Shown: positions 20,901-27,213, counted from the first letter of the stretch. The stretch: DNA of 62,480 nucleotides from Plesiocystis pacifica SIR-1 (GCF_000170895.1 NZ_ABCS01000060.1:1-62480), one strand, 5' to 3'. A program made the numbers and translations. Notes: generated from the sequence alone by a model not told the origin.

Positions 20901-20997
20901 CGCGCAGCGTCGTCTTGCGCAGAATCTTGATGGTCTGCGCGGCGAGCGGCTCGCCAGAAGAGTCAACAATGGTGCCTTGGAAGGTGTACGTCGCCAT
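11977..20997 (-). CDS. Insecticidal toxin complex subunit TcA (pore/injection subunit)
   Basis: 3006 residues. The first 125 form a carboxypeptidase-regulatory/Ig-like beta domain (GTIVDSSGEPLAAQTI). A TcA landmark with CACTHCRSVLSPAAYMVDL lies near residue 566. The neuraminidase-like region containing KNYRVWEANRKVFLYPENW starts near 1489. A long helical region around 2510-2610 (ERELEQIDRQLEAAAAQHEA) corresponds to the pore-forming bundle, and the C-terminal TcB-binding domain ends the protein. Family knowledge: TcA pentamers form a bell with a syringe-like channel that injects the TcC toxin. The TcB-TcC gene begins 4 bases after this stop. No signal peptide is visible, so release needs lysis or a special route. 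No strong ribosome site precedes the ATG at 20997. Confidence 0.92.
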   Translation of the reverse strand: MATYTFQGTIVDSSGEPLAAQTIKILRKTTLRDYDARQPSGVSTSAGRYSLSFEWSDVDQGDFEVVVEDGQGLEIGRSVTLWGLSGGEHQVDVVVGEGYRGRSEFRRLELTLEPLASQGGTPLPFAQLGPEDVDYLANKAQRAPSAIATFLHAHRLAAVGSTVPATCYFALLREGMPRSLPELLAHGPAAHHRALARAISRNVIDDPGESALASHVAALEALAIDSSLFADPGTGERSKFRAAIDAAGQDRDEGSEALQRAFLTKYAAHEGDLDSFWQSVLDDPGLGQPVHDTYRWSLQLQALTHGHQPLIDALHARRNDTTDPIESFEDLATIDIAGWTALINAGVGVPDVIPAQWDQAARVQRYAETLARLVSDAAPTAVVRARIERDVTNFDGGDDLTTFLGANPGFDLRKDIVQRYLDANTSALDAVPDVDGRREACRANVEGLQRLAYLAPRGSTYDTIKPLYLGGLRSAAQVRAMGWTAFARKFAPQLAGPGGDLSVGEVRARAIYDRAGQVHGTTLALVTKYAPAFQSPGLEGVLSQPAAPSAEAAPDLASLFGAMSYCACTHCRSVLSPAAYMVDLLQFLRNQPGATTPDALAELSIRRPDLTALLLNCANSNTTLPYIDLVIELLETRVSKGPAVGEEHWQTTWTEAELLLGPEHRDEGAYTELRNAAHPWGLPFDLHRAEAELYFDGYGLSRADVLERFSSSLDPQVRARAQLGLSRAMFEALTGAPGFSTSDSWAGKDVASLVAVPTLLEISGHSFAELEVMLRTDFVGSGLSLVLADFPNVCDLTQATISGLTEGHLERWHRFARLNAHTGWGAHTLDASLRALAPTPGSLDAEYLQRLGMAYAIARRLGLDVLTASSLWSPLDTHADPRDIDAPSTYAQLFLTQEIASFELNAEGTELADTSGGLRSAERTSTVSAALQLGQVELDALTSWLVTEGLAADATTTLAILSAARRRVVLARALGLTVTQLRHMIALLGGSPFHEASSVAALADLEATLQFIEQAREVSDSALGAEHLRYILHNDGASELGPNQDAVTNALKALDRELVGISELYALPDFTTAPRLRDALAEALAPAQPADASDRLDALMAIILGSSTVSEAEQQAMIASELGDLVDDLTTTQSALVGAQRLPTTEACMDHVLAQLLPRLEARSRRSATIQHLALLLGLPVELTQALLVVYMRAGAEPLVAAFEDGANVAEDDTLSTTSREAFERLYKAGSLVLAHDLDAAALEYLYGAAAPDPKPWLVLDELTASGPSAVNFAQWRRLAAVAKARQSFSAHPDTLSLLRDATDTAEIDVLFSERGAPLGWTPEAVTETRIALGLTNASSFDDEVALTELIESVELVSKTGVPVSRWLAWMTDEPSTSETDGMRAALRARHGEAGWASAGKQLQDSLRAMQRDALVAYLIAHGDGEHSFADEDELYAHYLLDVEMSACASTSRIKLALSSIQLFIQRVFLNLEAGLSFDADAAVQYRWMKNYRVWEANRKVFLYPENWVEPELRRDRSPLFEQLESALMQDEPTEASTERAFLDYLVGLEAIARPEVMGLVRELDAHTQGELVDRLHVLGRTRGTPHRWLYRTREDRRFWTPWVDLGVDIEGDVAVPVVFGGRLYVFWPQLRFETENIQKVTDDMAGDAGLGVVRVGLSWIERRFGTWSGIRSCAGFTLPDRVPQSRFVSFQGRLRLSTAEIISQATGSPALEIAVRQPIEFEGQPEGLVFAKLHVFGVFVLEPTAGEVRVSAIENHDIDAWSYDAATLKSSGQALSSKGGSPPDFELQTREQRWPRREQAQVIFDAPPSGFRLMFAQDEQPGLVQSTGFFYQDRWHGLFFEPRDLHRAKLGTAQDTLQVVDPGDIEAAPWLEQAGLVDTPVVVTLVEPKLDPVTPTLKFDGLQVKTKWDAGIPGVQTKQSLAQTPWAPDQLELLGAQEEKTVEETFAITPSMTAPFSTLPWEGKRFAVQLFEHPYASEFLGQTRAHGVQGLLAPHSGQGDPAFARQQLDAVLFDDQRYAPKRVEAPLARVDVDFSPGGAYSIYNWELFFHAPVLLAKRLTASQRFEEADTWLRRIFDPTASAGEAPQRFWQIRPFFDSAEPDTIHELLLLLQLDGESADQIAAREAFEDQVWRWRRRPFDPHLLASLRDGVYQRAVIMQYLDNLIAWGDSLFARDTIESINEATQLYILARTVLGPRPERISPTNDAEASSKSFAALESEGLDAFSNALVNLENYTLGSLAHANMLEQDANSGIGSQSESLPVQWYFCVPPNGELLEYWDRVEDRLTKIRCCQNLQGIERRLALFQPAIDPAALVAAAAKTGDFASALTSLSGRAPKHRFRVLVAKSLELAAEVRSLGGALLSSFEKRDANHLAKLRAVQEPAVLHRVRAVRELQIEGALSSIRALDWARTVALKRRNHFQKLLDDGLNFHEQEQTALIQQSNAANTAADDLLLVATIYGLYPDIQFGVQGAASSPVLQSSIGGTMFSRVASQRASRYQIEAAKLGSRAGAMGIIAQQQRRREDWTLQRDVAERELEQIDRQLEAAAAQHEAAKAELHAHERRIENAEAVASFMHGRYTDEELYSWMAESIQQVYKQAYNLAYRMALSAEQAYRFELQRDDSFIAYGYWDQERAGLLAGELLVQDLRRMDAAYLDNHEREYELTKVVSLARVDPYALAVLRQTGSCYFSVPEWLYDLDHPGHLSRRIKSVSVAMPAVAGPHVGGGCTLALESSRMRVNAGGDYPEGPEDARFVYRYGQVERIATSSGQDSAGLFEPSLQGPRYLPFEGAGAISTWRVDLPAEHRQFDYESIGDVLLTIRYTAREGGATQAQAAQASLSSAVAAQTYLGHQSGGQGAAMILRASVDFADAWYAFTSQEHGQSARVFSFDLEPERFPYVFAKASGLEVTGLRLVLTGDAPASMNATVTAPDGSSTPCSFNANPELNGHMSTSWAEASAQAPGTWSLSVAEADIPEGLAQSYGDPAHTRFDGEATRELLVVVFFRTQG

Positions 20998-21220
20998 GGG
21001 GGATCACGGCAGTAGAGCTGGCTCCACTCACCGATTGGTGGGCGGAGCAGAACTGCCGGGAGCCACCGTAGCAGTAGCCGGCGTACGCGCCAGTGATCTT
21101 TTTGTGGTGATTTCGCTTGGAGACCGCCGGACCCAACCTTCCGTGCCATACCTCCGGTGAGGTCATTTGAGTAATAAATAATGAATCGTTCTAGGATGGG
21201 ACGGGTAGTCCCAGACGTAC
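20998..21220. other. Leader region upstream of the Tc operon
   Basis: 223 bases between the TcA start and the end of the 408-aa gene. A 67-codon open frame here overlaps the TcA start and has no family signal, so I treat the stretch as untranslated leader and promoter region. An A/T-richer patch lies near 21095-21120 and 21170-21190. I found no clear -35/-10 pair. Confidence 0.4.
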
Positions 21221-22447
21221 CTACGCCCCTTCGGCGTAGTAGGGGATCTGATAGAACGCGATGCGGCCCATGATGTAGGTCGCCGCGTAGCGGATCTGCG
21301 TGCTCACGGCCTCCTCGAAGGTCTCGCTGCGCAACACGGGCAAGATCGGGTCGAGCTCGAGCAGGGCCTCCCGCTCGTTCTCGGTGATCATCGCGGCGTT
21401 CAGCACCGTCAAGAAGGCCGACACCTGGTCGCGCTTGCCCTGGAAAATCTTCAGCAGCGTCGGCGTCTTGAGGCTGTGCGCGATGAAGCCGATCGCCTGC
21501 TGGGCTCGGTCGTACTGCGTGATCAGCCGGGCCTCGGGGTTGAGGTAGATCCGCGCGCCTTCTTGGATGACGGGCCCGGCCAGAGCGGCACCGATCTTCG
21601 CGACCTCGTGGAACAGCCCGACGACCTGCTCTCGCCGCTTCGTCTTGTGCTCCTCGCGGATCGCCTGCTCTTGGACCCGTGACTTCCCGTCCTGGAGGTC
21701 CCGGTAGCGGTCGAACATCTCGCGCTGCTCGTTGATGCTCTCCCGCATGATCTCGCGCGCGCCGCGAACGAGGTCGGGGGCCGCGGCGATCGAGCTCGTC
21801 GCCATGTCGAGGGCGCGCGAGACGTGGTCGAGCATCGCTTCGTTCGCGGCGGCGAGCCGGACGAGGTGGGCGTCGATCTTCGCGTCTGCCCGCTGCCGCT
21901 CGTACCACTCGGCCTCGCGGTTGGGCTCTCGCCGGGAGCGCGGCTCGATCCGCGGCCGGGAGGGCTCGACGCGCACGTTCGGCTGCTCGACTCGAGGCGG
22001 GGTCACGGGGATCTCGGGGTAGGTTGCGTCCTCCGTCTGGTCCACGAGGACGAGCCGGCGCCCGACGGCGATGACCTGCTCTCCATAGACGTCGTAACCA
22101 ACGAGCCGGAAGTCGCACCACTCGCCGTCGGTTCGGGTCGTCGTCCACGCCGCGGCGACCTTCCACAGATCCTCGACGATCACGGAGACCTCGAGTCGTC
22201 GCTCCGCGGGGTCGATGGCGAGGTCGGGGAGCTTCCACTCGACGCTCGCACCCGGGAACTCTGTTGCTCCAGCAGCGAGTGGGTCGTCGCCAAAGCTGTA
22301 CTCCTCTGGGTTCTCCAGCATGACCCGGTGGGCACCTCCGCCTCGCTTGCACATCAGTCGTACGATAGCGAGCTCTTCATCATGTGACTGGAGACCATTG
22401 ACCCACGCCACAGGAATGGTGTCTACATTCTTCTTTTCACCTGCCAT
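21221..22447 (-). CDS. Conserved unknown protein, paralogue of the gene at 39771-40928
   Basis: 408 residues from the ATG at 22447, which has a perfect AGGAGG 10 bases upstream; a longer frame to 22549 is not needed. Residues 1-130 are beta-rich, with RGGG and WCDFRLVGYD signatures also found in the 385-aa paralogue (RGGG, WCDFQLCGLD). A Pro/Arg-rich linker (VEQPNVRVEPSRPRIEPRSRRE) follows. The C-terminal 220 residues are helical and charged, with coiled-coil character, and end with IMGRIAFYQIPYYAEG; the paralogue ends with ILGRVSIYKIPYYG. No signal peptide or membrane helix is seen. It is divergent from the 286-aa membrane protein across an 11-bp repeat array and ends 223 bp upstream of TcA. 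Function unknown. Confidence 0.8.
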   Translation of the reverse strand: MAGEKKNVDTIPVAWVNGLQSHDEELAIVRLMCKRGGGAHRVMLENPEEYSFGDDPLAAGATEFPGASVEWKLPDLAIDPAERRLEVSVIVEDLWKVAAAWTTTRTDGEWCDFRLVGYDVYGEQVIAVGRRLVLVDQTEDATYPEIPVTPPRVEQPNVRVEPSRPRIEPRSRREPNREAEWYERQRADAKIDAHLVRLAAANEAMLDHVSRALDMATSSIAAAPDLVRGAREIMRESINEQREMFDRYRDLQDGKSRVQEQAIREEHKTKRREQVVGLFHEVAKIGAALAGPVIQEGARIYLNPEARLITQYDRAQQAIGFIAHSLKTPTLLKIFQGKRDQVSAFLTVLNAAMITENEREALLELDPILPVLRSETFEEAVSTQIRYAATYIMGRIAFYQIPYYAEGA

Positions 22448-22870
22448 GTTCTTCGAGCCTCCTATCGGTGGATAATTCGACATGGGAGAGTCGGCAAGTG
22501 GTTTTTCGTATCGCTTGTCTCGCTTCAGGTCTGACGCGTTGTGAGCCACGAGATCGAGCCTTCAGTCAGTCGCGTTTAGAGCGCGCTCGAGCCATCTGCG
22601 AGCCTCGTTTGAGACGCGGCTGGTACTCGGCTAGGACACGATTGAGCCTCTCCCGAGCCCCTGTTGAGACTCGTCCGAGCCTCTCGTGAGTCAATTGGGG
22701 AGGAACCAAAAGCGGGCACATTTGCATGGTTCCAACCCATCGACTCGACCCGAGGGTGGCCTCGAACAATTGTCATTTAAATCAGTCGACGATCAGCCGG
22801 ACCTGAGTCAGGCTCACCTCATGCGGTACGAGCAGGCGTCGAGCGCTTCGCGCCCCCATGGGAGGCCCGG
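22448..22870. promoter_or_regulatory. Divergent promoter region between the 408-aa and 286-aa genes
   Basis: 423 bases without a gene. The central part is a phased array of 11-bp repeats (22556-22698). The ribosome site AGGAGG for the leftward gene lies at 22458-22463, and GGGAGG precedes the rightward ATG at 22871. The layout (array between two divergent genes) matches 40929-41230, where paralogues of these genes flank another 11-bp array. I did not find convincing sigma-70 boxes. Confidence 0.6.
22556..22698 (+). repeat. Degenerate 11-bp direct-repeat array (13 units)
   Basis: Thirteen consecutive 11-bp units can be read in register, for example GAGCCTTCAGT (22556), GAGCCATCTGC (22589), GAGCCTCGTTT (22600), GAGACGCGGCT (22611), GAGCCTCTCCC (22644), GAGCCCCTGTT (22655), GAGACTCGTCC (22666), GAGCCTCTCGT (22677) and GAGTCAATTGG (22688). 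Nine of the thirteen begin with GAG. Eleven base pairs is about one helical turn, so a protein binding each unit would line up along one DNA face. Units at 22567, 22578, 22622 and 22633 are decayed. Confidence 0.75.
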
Positions 22871-23731
22871 ATGACGGCGATGAAGACCATGGGCATCGTT
22901 GCGGCGACTCTCGCGGCGAGTGCCCTGATCGGCGGCGGAGCCTACTGGCTCTACCGCCGTTGGGGCGAAAAGAAGCAAGAGGCCGAGGTTGACCCAGAAG
23001 ACCTCCCCAACGACCACGATGATGACGGCGTCACCGAGCCAGTCACACCGGACGAGGTTCGCCCTCGGGGAGGCTTCATGGACCGCACCACGCTCCCCGA
23101 CGACGTGAAGCAAAAGTTCATCGACGCCTTCGGAGGCTACGCGCCGCCCAAAGACGAAATTCTCGACAACCTGACCCAGGAGGACGTCATCCTCTTCGGC
23201 GTGAAGTCGGAGCCCGTGCCCGGCTACCCCAGCGTGCGCGAGGAGATCCTCACCGCGAAGGTCCGCACGGTCGAAGACACGGTGATCCGCGCCCGGATCT
23301 CCGAACCCGCTCTGTACTCGGCCCACCTTGGGGCCCACGCTGGCCACGGCTTTCGCTTCGGCGAGATGGTCGAGGTCCCTCGAGGGGTGATCATCCTGGC
23401 CGCGCGGCCCAAGCCCAACGGCATCGAGAATTACGGCAAGTACGGCCGCCCCGCGGCGACCTTGAAGCCGAGCCACTCGACCAAGAAGACCTACGACGTC
23501 TACCCCGGGACCCCTTACGACCTGGTGATGCCCTACATCTCCGACGACATCGAGTTCCACGTCGACCGCGAGATGGTCCGCTTCGAGCTCGTCGGATCCA
23601 AGGGGCTCCACCAACAGATCGTGTTCAGCGAGGGCAGCATGCGCGGCGACGTGACGCTTCGGGCGCTCGACCGCGATCCCAAGACAGGCCTGGTCTTCGT
23701 CGCGCGCTGGGATCTCTTCATCGACCCCTGA
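22871..23731 (+). CDS. Membrane-anchored unknown protein, paralogue of the gene at 45827-46684
   Basis: 286 residues. The ATG at 22871 follows GGGAGG. An N-terminal transmembrane anchor (about 6-26, GIVAATLAASALIGGGAYW) is followed by a basic YRR stop-transfer patch, an acidic linker (about 35-60) and a 225-residue beta-rich domain. The copy at 45827 shares the start MTAMKT, the whole anchor, LTAKVRTVE, HAGHGFR, MVEVPRGVI, YDLVMPYI, HQQIVFSEGSMRG and TGLVFVARW. No enzyme motif is visible. With the 408-aa gene it forms a minimal two-gene version of the larger cluster at 37-51 kb, placed just upstream of the Tc toxin. Confidence 0.8.
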   Translation: MTAMKTMGIVAATLAASALIGGGAYWLYRRWGEKKQEAEVDPEDLPNDHDDDGVTEPVTPDEVRPRGGFMDRTTLPDDVKQKFIDAFGGYAPPKDEILDNLTQEDVILFGVKSEPVPGYPSVREEILTAKVRTVEDTVIRARISEPALYSAHLGAHAGHGFRFGEMVEVPRGVIILAARPKPNGIENYGKYGRPAATLKPSHSTKKTYDVYPGTPYDLVMPYISDDIEFHVDREMVRFELVGSKGLHQQIVFSEGSMRGDVTLRALDRDPKTGLVFVARWDLFIDP

Positions 23732-24070
23732 TGAGCGCCGTGGTGGCCTGCTCCTCGTAGGCCTGCGCGGCGCGCCTCCGACTAACTGAACCCCGCTTGG
23801 CGGCGCGACGCTCGAGGGCGGCGTTTCCTTCCACGCCCGCACCACGTTGAGGCACCCCGACCTCGGTGCTAGCCCAAAAATAAGCGCGTTCGGAGCAAAG
23901 CGAGCCCCCCGCACGAGTCCGAGTAGGTCGACGAGCTCGAGTTCGACCACCTTGACGTCGAGTTCGAGCCTCTCGAGCTCAATCAGCAGCACGATCAGCC
24001 GCGCGACCGACTCGGACTGGGCGTGAGGGCGCACGTGTCCCGAAGCCGACGCTCCTCGTAGCGCTGATGT
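23732..24070. other. Gene-free stretch before the IS1380-type element
   Basis: 339 bases between the 286-aa gene and the insertion sequence. Open frames here are antisense or lack family signal. The composition is uneven (AAAAATAAGCGCG near 23876-23890), and I see no repeat, RNA gene or promoter worth naming. It could hold the former 3' flank of the 286-aa gene split from later genes by the insertion. Confidence 0.3.
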
Positions 24071-25723
24071 CACTGAAGTTCAGACCTGCAGGCAGGCGTG
24101 GGCGGAGAGAAACTCGTTGATGTAGCGATGTGTCCCAAGCACCCGGACCCGCAGCTGGCGAGCTGTGCGTATGACCTGGGCTGGGATGTCGACGAAGGCT
24201 CGGCGAAAGCGCTTCCATTCCCACCGGGTGACTTCTTTGGGCAGCGCGAGCTGAGCTGTCCATTTGCCGAGGTTCCAAGCCAGTCGGGCGATCTCCAGCC
24301 ACGCAGCGTTTCCCCGCAGCTGAGCGACCGGCATCCTCCACGCGGCGATCCCCGTGTGAAGACCAGCCATGATGTTCTCTTGATCACAGCGCTTGTAAGT
24401 CTCGTCGATCACATCTTCAGCCGACCAGCTGCTCGGGAGATTCGTGACCACGTAGCGATACCGGACCTCTTTCCACATCTCGCGCTGCGGCGACTTGCCC
24501 TTGGAGACGTCGAGTATTTGTCGGCGAATGATGATCCGTGTGCCGCCGGGACCTTCAGTCTCAGCGACCGCTTGCCTGGCAAGCTTCAGCTCCTTGTAGC
24601 CTCGCTGCCGAGCTCGGCGCTTGCGACGGTTTCGCTTCTTCTTTCGACGCTTGAAGCTTGGCTTGGCTTCGCGCTCGGCCGCTGCTCGCTTGGCTCGAGT
24701 TTGGAAGGAGCGCCACACTCGGGGTTGCTCGGCGATTGCTGGCCGATCAGGCGTCTCCCGCCCCACGAACGCGAAGTAGCAGCCATGTCCTTCGCAGGCA
24801 TGACGAAGATCGGCGCGATCGTAGTCGCTGTCTGCGAGCACGAGGACGGTCTCGAATTGTTTGAGCAGACGCGGGAGTACGTCATCGAGGAGCTCGGCAG
24901 CCCCATCACTGGAGCGGACATTCCCGCCACGAAGCCGCAGCCCGACACACTCGCCATCGGCCAAAGATGCGACCAAGACGCTGTAGGACCACTTGCCCTT
25001 GTAGTTGAAATCTGCGCCCTCGCGGGTCGAAGACGTCTGCTCGAGATGACCATCGAGATGCAAGACCGCGAGCGGTTTGCGCTTGCGCTTGCGCGACCAC
25101 GACCAGCGCTTCGGATTCTTCCACATCGTCTCTTGCACCTCATCGATGCCCGCACGCAGGCTCTCGAGTTTGCCCCTCGGGACGAAGCGCCTGAGGAAAT
25201 CTCCCGAGGTCGTCGGGTCAGGCGTGCGTTCAGCGCCCAGGATCTTGAGCAACGCCTGGTCTTGCTGCAGCATCGCCATGTCTTCCAGACATGAGCCGCC
25301 TGCGTAGAGCATCAAGGCCTGACAGATGATGTGATCGGACTCGTGGTAGGGGAGGTAGCGCTTGAATACATCGACGTTGGCGTCCAAGGTCTGCGCCGCC
25401 TTCAAGCGCCGCAGCAATGCCAGCGGCAATGCCAGCCCGCCAAGGCTCGTGATATCGGGTCGAGCGTCATGCTCGAGGTGGATCTTGTGATGCCGCAGGA
25501 CCGGCCCTGGGCGGCTGGGCCAGGGCAGCTCCTCGTGAGGAATCGACGTCCCGGAGTTGACGTGACTGGCGCGGGGGAGCGGTGTAGGCTTCTTCACTTG
25601 GAGTCCTCGAGGTTGGCTGTTGAGGTGGTTGGCACTTCCTCTGACAACTGCTCTCTGCGGGACTCCAGCTATGGTTTTGGATCTCACTCACGCGTCGGAC
25701 TGACCAACGCGCTTACTTCAGGG
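24071..25723 (-). mobile_element. IS1380-family insertion sequence
   Basis: About 1.65 kb, the usual size for the family. Short imperfect inverted ends can be read: CACTGAAGT at 24071-24079 and, on the other strand, CCCTGAAGT at 25715-25723. The transposase stop codon begins right after the left repeat. I could not find a matching target-site duplication, so the exact borders are uncertain. The insertion separates the Tc/unknown-gene region from the tyrosine recombinase gene at 25777. Confidence 0.6.
24080..25687 (-). CDS. IS1380-family transposase
   Basis: Up to 535 residues. A GTG at 25597 (VKKPTPLP, with GAGG 7 bases upstream) would give 505 and may be the real start. The DDE core is visible: VLHLDGHLEQTSSTREGADF contains the first Asp, VLADSDYDRADL the second, and the C-terminal TYKRCDQENIMAGLHTG carries the Glu region typical of IS1380. 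A basic stretch (FKRRKKKRNRRKRRARQR) lies between. It has full length with no stop or frameshift, so it could be active. Confidence 0.88.
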   Translation of the reverse strand: MRSKTIAGVPQRAVVRGSANHLNSQPRGLQVKKPTPLPRASHVNSGTSIPHEELPWPSRPGPVLRHHKIHLEHDARPDITSLGGLALPLALLRRLKAAQTLDANVDVFKRYLPYHESDHIICQALMLYAGGSCLEDMAMLQQDQALLKILGAERTPDPTTSGDFLRRFVPRGKLESLRAGIDEVQETMWKNPKRWSWSRKRKRKPLAVLHLDGHLEQTSSTREGADFNYKGKWSYSVLVASLADGECVGLRLRGGNVRSSDGAAELLDDVLPRLLKQFETVLVLADSDYDRADLRHACEGHGCYFAFVGRETPDRPAIAEQPRVWRSFQTRAKRAAAEREAKPSFKRRKKKRNRRKRRARQRGYKELKLARQAVAETEGPGGTRIIIRRQILDVSKGKSPQREMWKEVRYRYVVTNLPSSWSAEDVIDETYKRCDQENIMAGLHTGIAAWRMPVAQLRGNAAWLEIARLAWNLGKWTAQLALPKEVTRWEWKRFRRAFVDIPAQVIRTARQLRVRVLGTHRYINEFLSAHACLQV

Positions 25724-25776
25724 CTAGCTTGGTCTCGCCCAACGGCGCGCCGTCCCAACTCCGAAAGGACAACAGG

Positions 25777-26886
25777 ATGAGCGTCTACAAGAAGCGATGG
25801 ACCGGCAAAGACGGCCGCGTCCGAACCAAGTGGATGGTCCACATCAAGCACACGGGCCCCGACGGCAAGCGCAAGGAGATCCGGCGAGTCTCGCCGGTCA
25901 ACACACGCCGTGGCGCCGAGGCCTTTGAACGCGAGCTCCGGGACAAGCTTCTCCCGGGTGCGCGCGGGAAGGACAAGCGAACGCAACACATTCGGAGCGC
26001 GCCGACGCTCGAGGACTTCGCCCCGGAGTTCCTGGCTTTCCAAGCCAGCCCCGGGGCCTCGCGCAAAGGTCCCAACAAGCCCGGCGAGCTCCGCGAGAAG
26101 CGGCGCACCCTCGACAACCACCTCATCCCGGCCTTCGGCGAGCTCCGCCTCGACGAGATCCGGGCCCGCGACATCGATCGCTACATCACCCGCAAACACG
26201 CCGACGGCCTGAGCACCAGCACGATCTCCAACCACCTGATCGTGCTCAAGCGGCTGCTCAACGTCGCCCGGCGATGGGAGCTGCTCGATCGGATCCCGGA
26301 GATCCCCACGCCCAAGAAGCCCGCGCGCACGGACTTCTTGAGCAAGGACGAGGCTCGGGCCCTGCTCGTCGGGGCCGAGGAGCAGTGGCGATCGCTGGTG
26401 CTCCTGGGTCTGCGAACTGGGCTGCGGCTCGGGGAGCTGCGTGGGCTTCGGTGGCGAGATGTCGATCTCGAGGGTGGACAAGTCCGCGTCGAGCAAGCCG
26501 TCACCAACGCCGGGATCGGCACGCCCAAGTCCGGCAAGGGCCGGAGCGTGCCGTTGGCCCGGGACATCCGGGAGGCGCTCGCGGTTCGTCGAGGCCCTCG
26601 CCGGCGCAAGCCGGACACGCTGGTCTTCGCCCAGTCGGACGGTCGGCCGCTGGCCCACAACACGATCGGCCGGGCGCTGACCCGCGCGGCCGAGGCCGCG
26701 GGGATCGAGCGGCGCATCACCCCGCACGTGCTTCGGCACACCTTCGCGTCGCATGCGGTGCTCGCGGGGGTGCCGATCCGGATCGTTCAGGGGTGGCTCG
26801 GGCACGCCGACATCACGATGACGATGCGATACGCGCACCTGAGCCCGGAGGGGCACGGGGGCATGATCGACCGTCTGCTCGACTAG
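25777..26886 (+). CDS. Tyrosine recombinase / integrase (left neighbour island)
   Basis: 369 residues from the ATG at 25777 (upstream GAAAGGA). An N-terminal arm-binding-like domain (VYKKRWTGKDGRVRTKWMV) precedes a core-binding SAM-like domain at about 75-180. The catalytic domain has Arg in RTGLRLGELRGLRW, the HVLRHTF box, GHADI and the nucleophile Tyr in MTMRYAHL. All catalytic residues are present. The gene ends 114 bp before a 30-bp repeat identical to one at 62396, in the same relative position as the recombinase at 60611. It therefore most likely integrated a separate island extending leftward from 27001. Confidence 0.9.
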   Translation: MSVYKKRWTGKDGRVRTKWMVHIKHTGPDGKRKEIRRVSPVNTRRGAEAFERELRDKLLPGARGKDKRTQHIRSAPTLEDFAPEFLAFQASPGASRKGPNKPGELREKRRTLDNHLIPAFGELRLDEIRARDIDRYITRKHADGLSTSTISNHLIVLKRLLNVARRWELLDRIPEIPTPKKPARTDFLSKDEARALLVGAEEQWRSLVLLGLRTGLRLGELRGLRWRDVDLEGGQVRVEQAVTNAGIGTPKSGKGRSVPLARDIREALAVRRGPRRRKPDTLVFAQSDGRPLAHNTIGRALTRAAEAAGIERRITPHVLRHTFASHAVLAGVPIRIVQGWLGHADITMTMRYAHLSPEGHGGMIDRLLD

Positions 26887-26972
26887 CTGCGGCTGGCTCG
26901 AGGGACGGCTCGAAATCCGCGCCAAGAGCGCGGAGCACAATGGGAGCACACGTTTGGGGAACCAACGGAAAA

Positions 26973-27000
26973 CGGGCAGCTAGAGAGGTCTAGCTACCCG
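26973..27000 (-). terminator. Hairpin terminator next to the att repeat
   Basis: A stem of CGGG and AGCTAGA pairs with TCTAGCT and CCCG around a GAGG loop. Read on the minus strand it is followed by GTTTTCC, as in a rho-independent terminator. It lies directly downstream of the tRNA-like 3' end (27001-27030) on the same strand, as expected if that end came from a tRNA gene. Confidence 0.65.
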
Positions 27001-27030
27001 TCTGAAAGCTCCGGCAACAGGACTCGAAAC
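27001..27030 (-). repeat. Attachment-site repeat (attL-type), tRNA 3'-end-like
   Basis: These 30 bases are identical to 62396-62425. The minus strand contains GTTTCGAGTCCTGTTG followed by CCGGAGC, which looks like the T-loop/T-stem and acceptor end of a tRNA. The 5' part of a tRNA is absent, so this is a fragment left by integration. The repeat lies 114 bp past the stop of a tyrosine recombinase gene, as does its twin (75 bp). Confidence 0.8.
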
Positions 27031-27139
27031 GCTGTTGTACGGAAAAATCGACAACCTCAAAAACGGCGGTTAGACGCGCTCTCCTGGCTCAGACGGGCTC
27101 TCAGCGATAGCTGGGAGCCCGTCTGGCAATTCGGTGATC

Positions 27140-27172
27140 GAGTGGGGTTGAGTGGGGTTGAGTGGGTCTGAG
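27140..27172 (+). repeat. 10-bp tandem repeat, about 3 units
   Basis: GAGTGGGGTT occurs twice in a row, followed by GAGTGGGTCT. It directly precedes the TTCTGGATGAA repeats inside the left end of the island. Confidence 0.7.
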
Positions 27173-27180
27173 CAGCAACT

Positions 27181-27213
27181 TTCTGGATGAATTCTGGATG
27201 AATTCTGGATGAG
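27181..27213 (+). repeat. 11-bp tandem repeat, 3 units
   Basis: TTCTGGATGAA occurs twice and is followed by TTCTGGATGAG, with no spacer. Two related units (ATCTGGATGA) are found at 62301-62320 inside the right end of the island. The position near both ends suggests binding sites for the recombinase or a partner. Confidence 0.8.

Noticed and set aside
20963..21166. 67-codon minus-strand frame before TcA
   Set aside because: Overlaps the TcA start, has no ribosome site and no family resemblance.
22556..22698. CRISPR-like array
   Set aside because: Units are contiguous 11-bp repeats with no spacers of 30-40 bp and no cas genes nearby.
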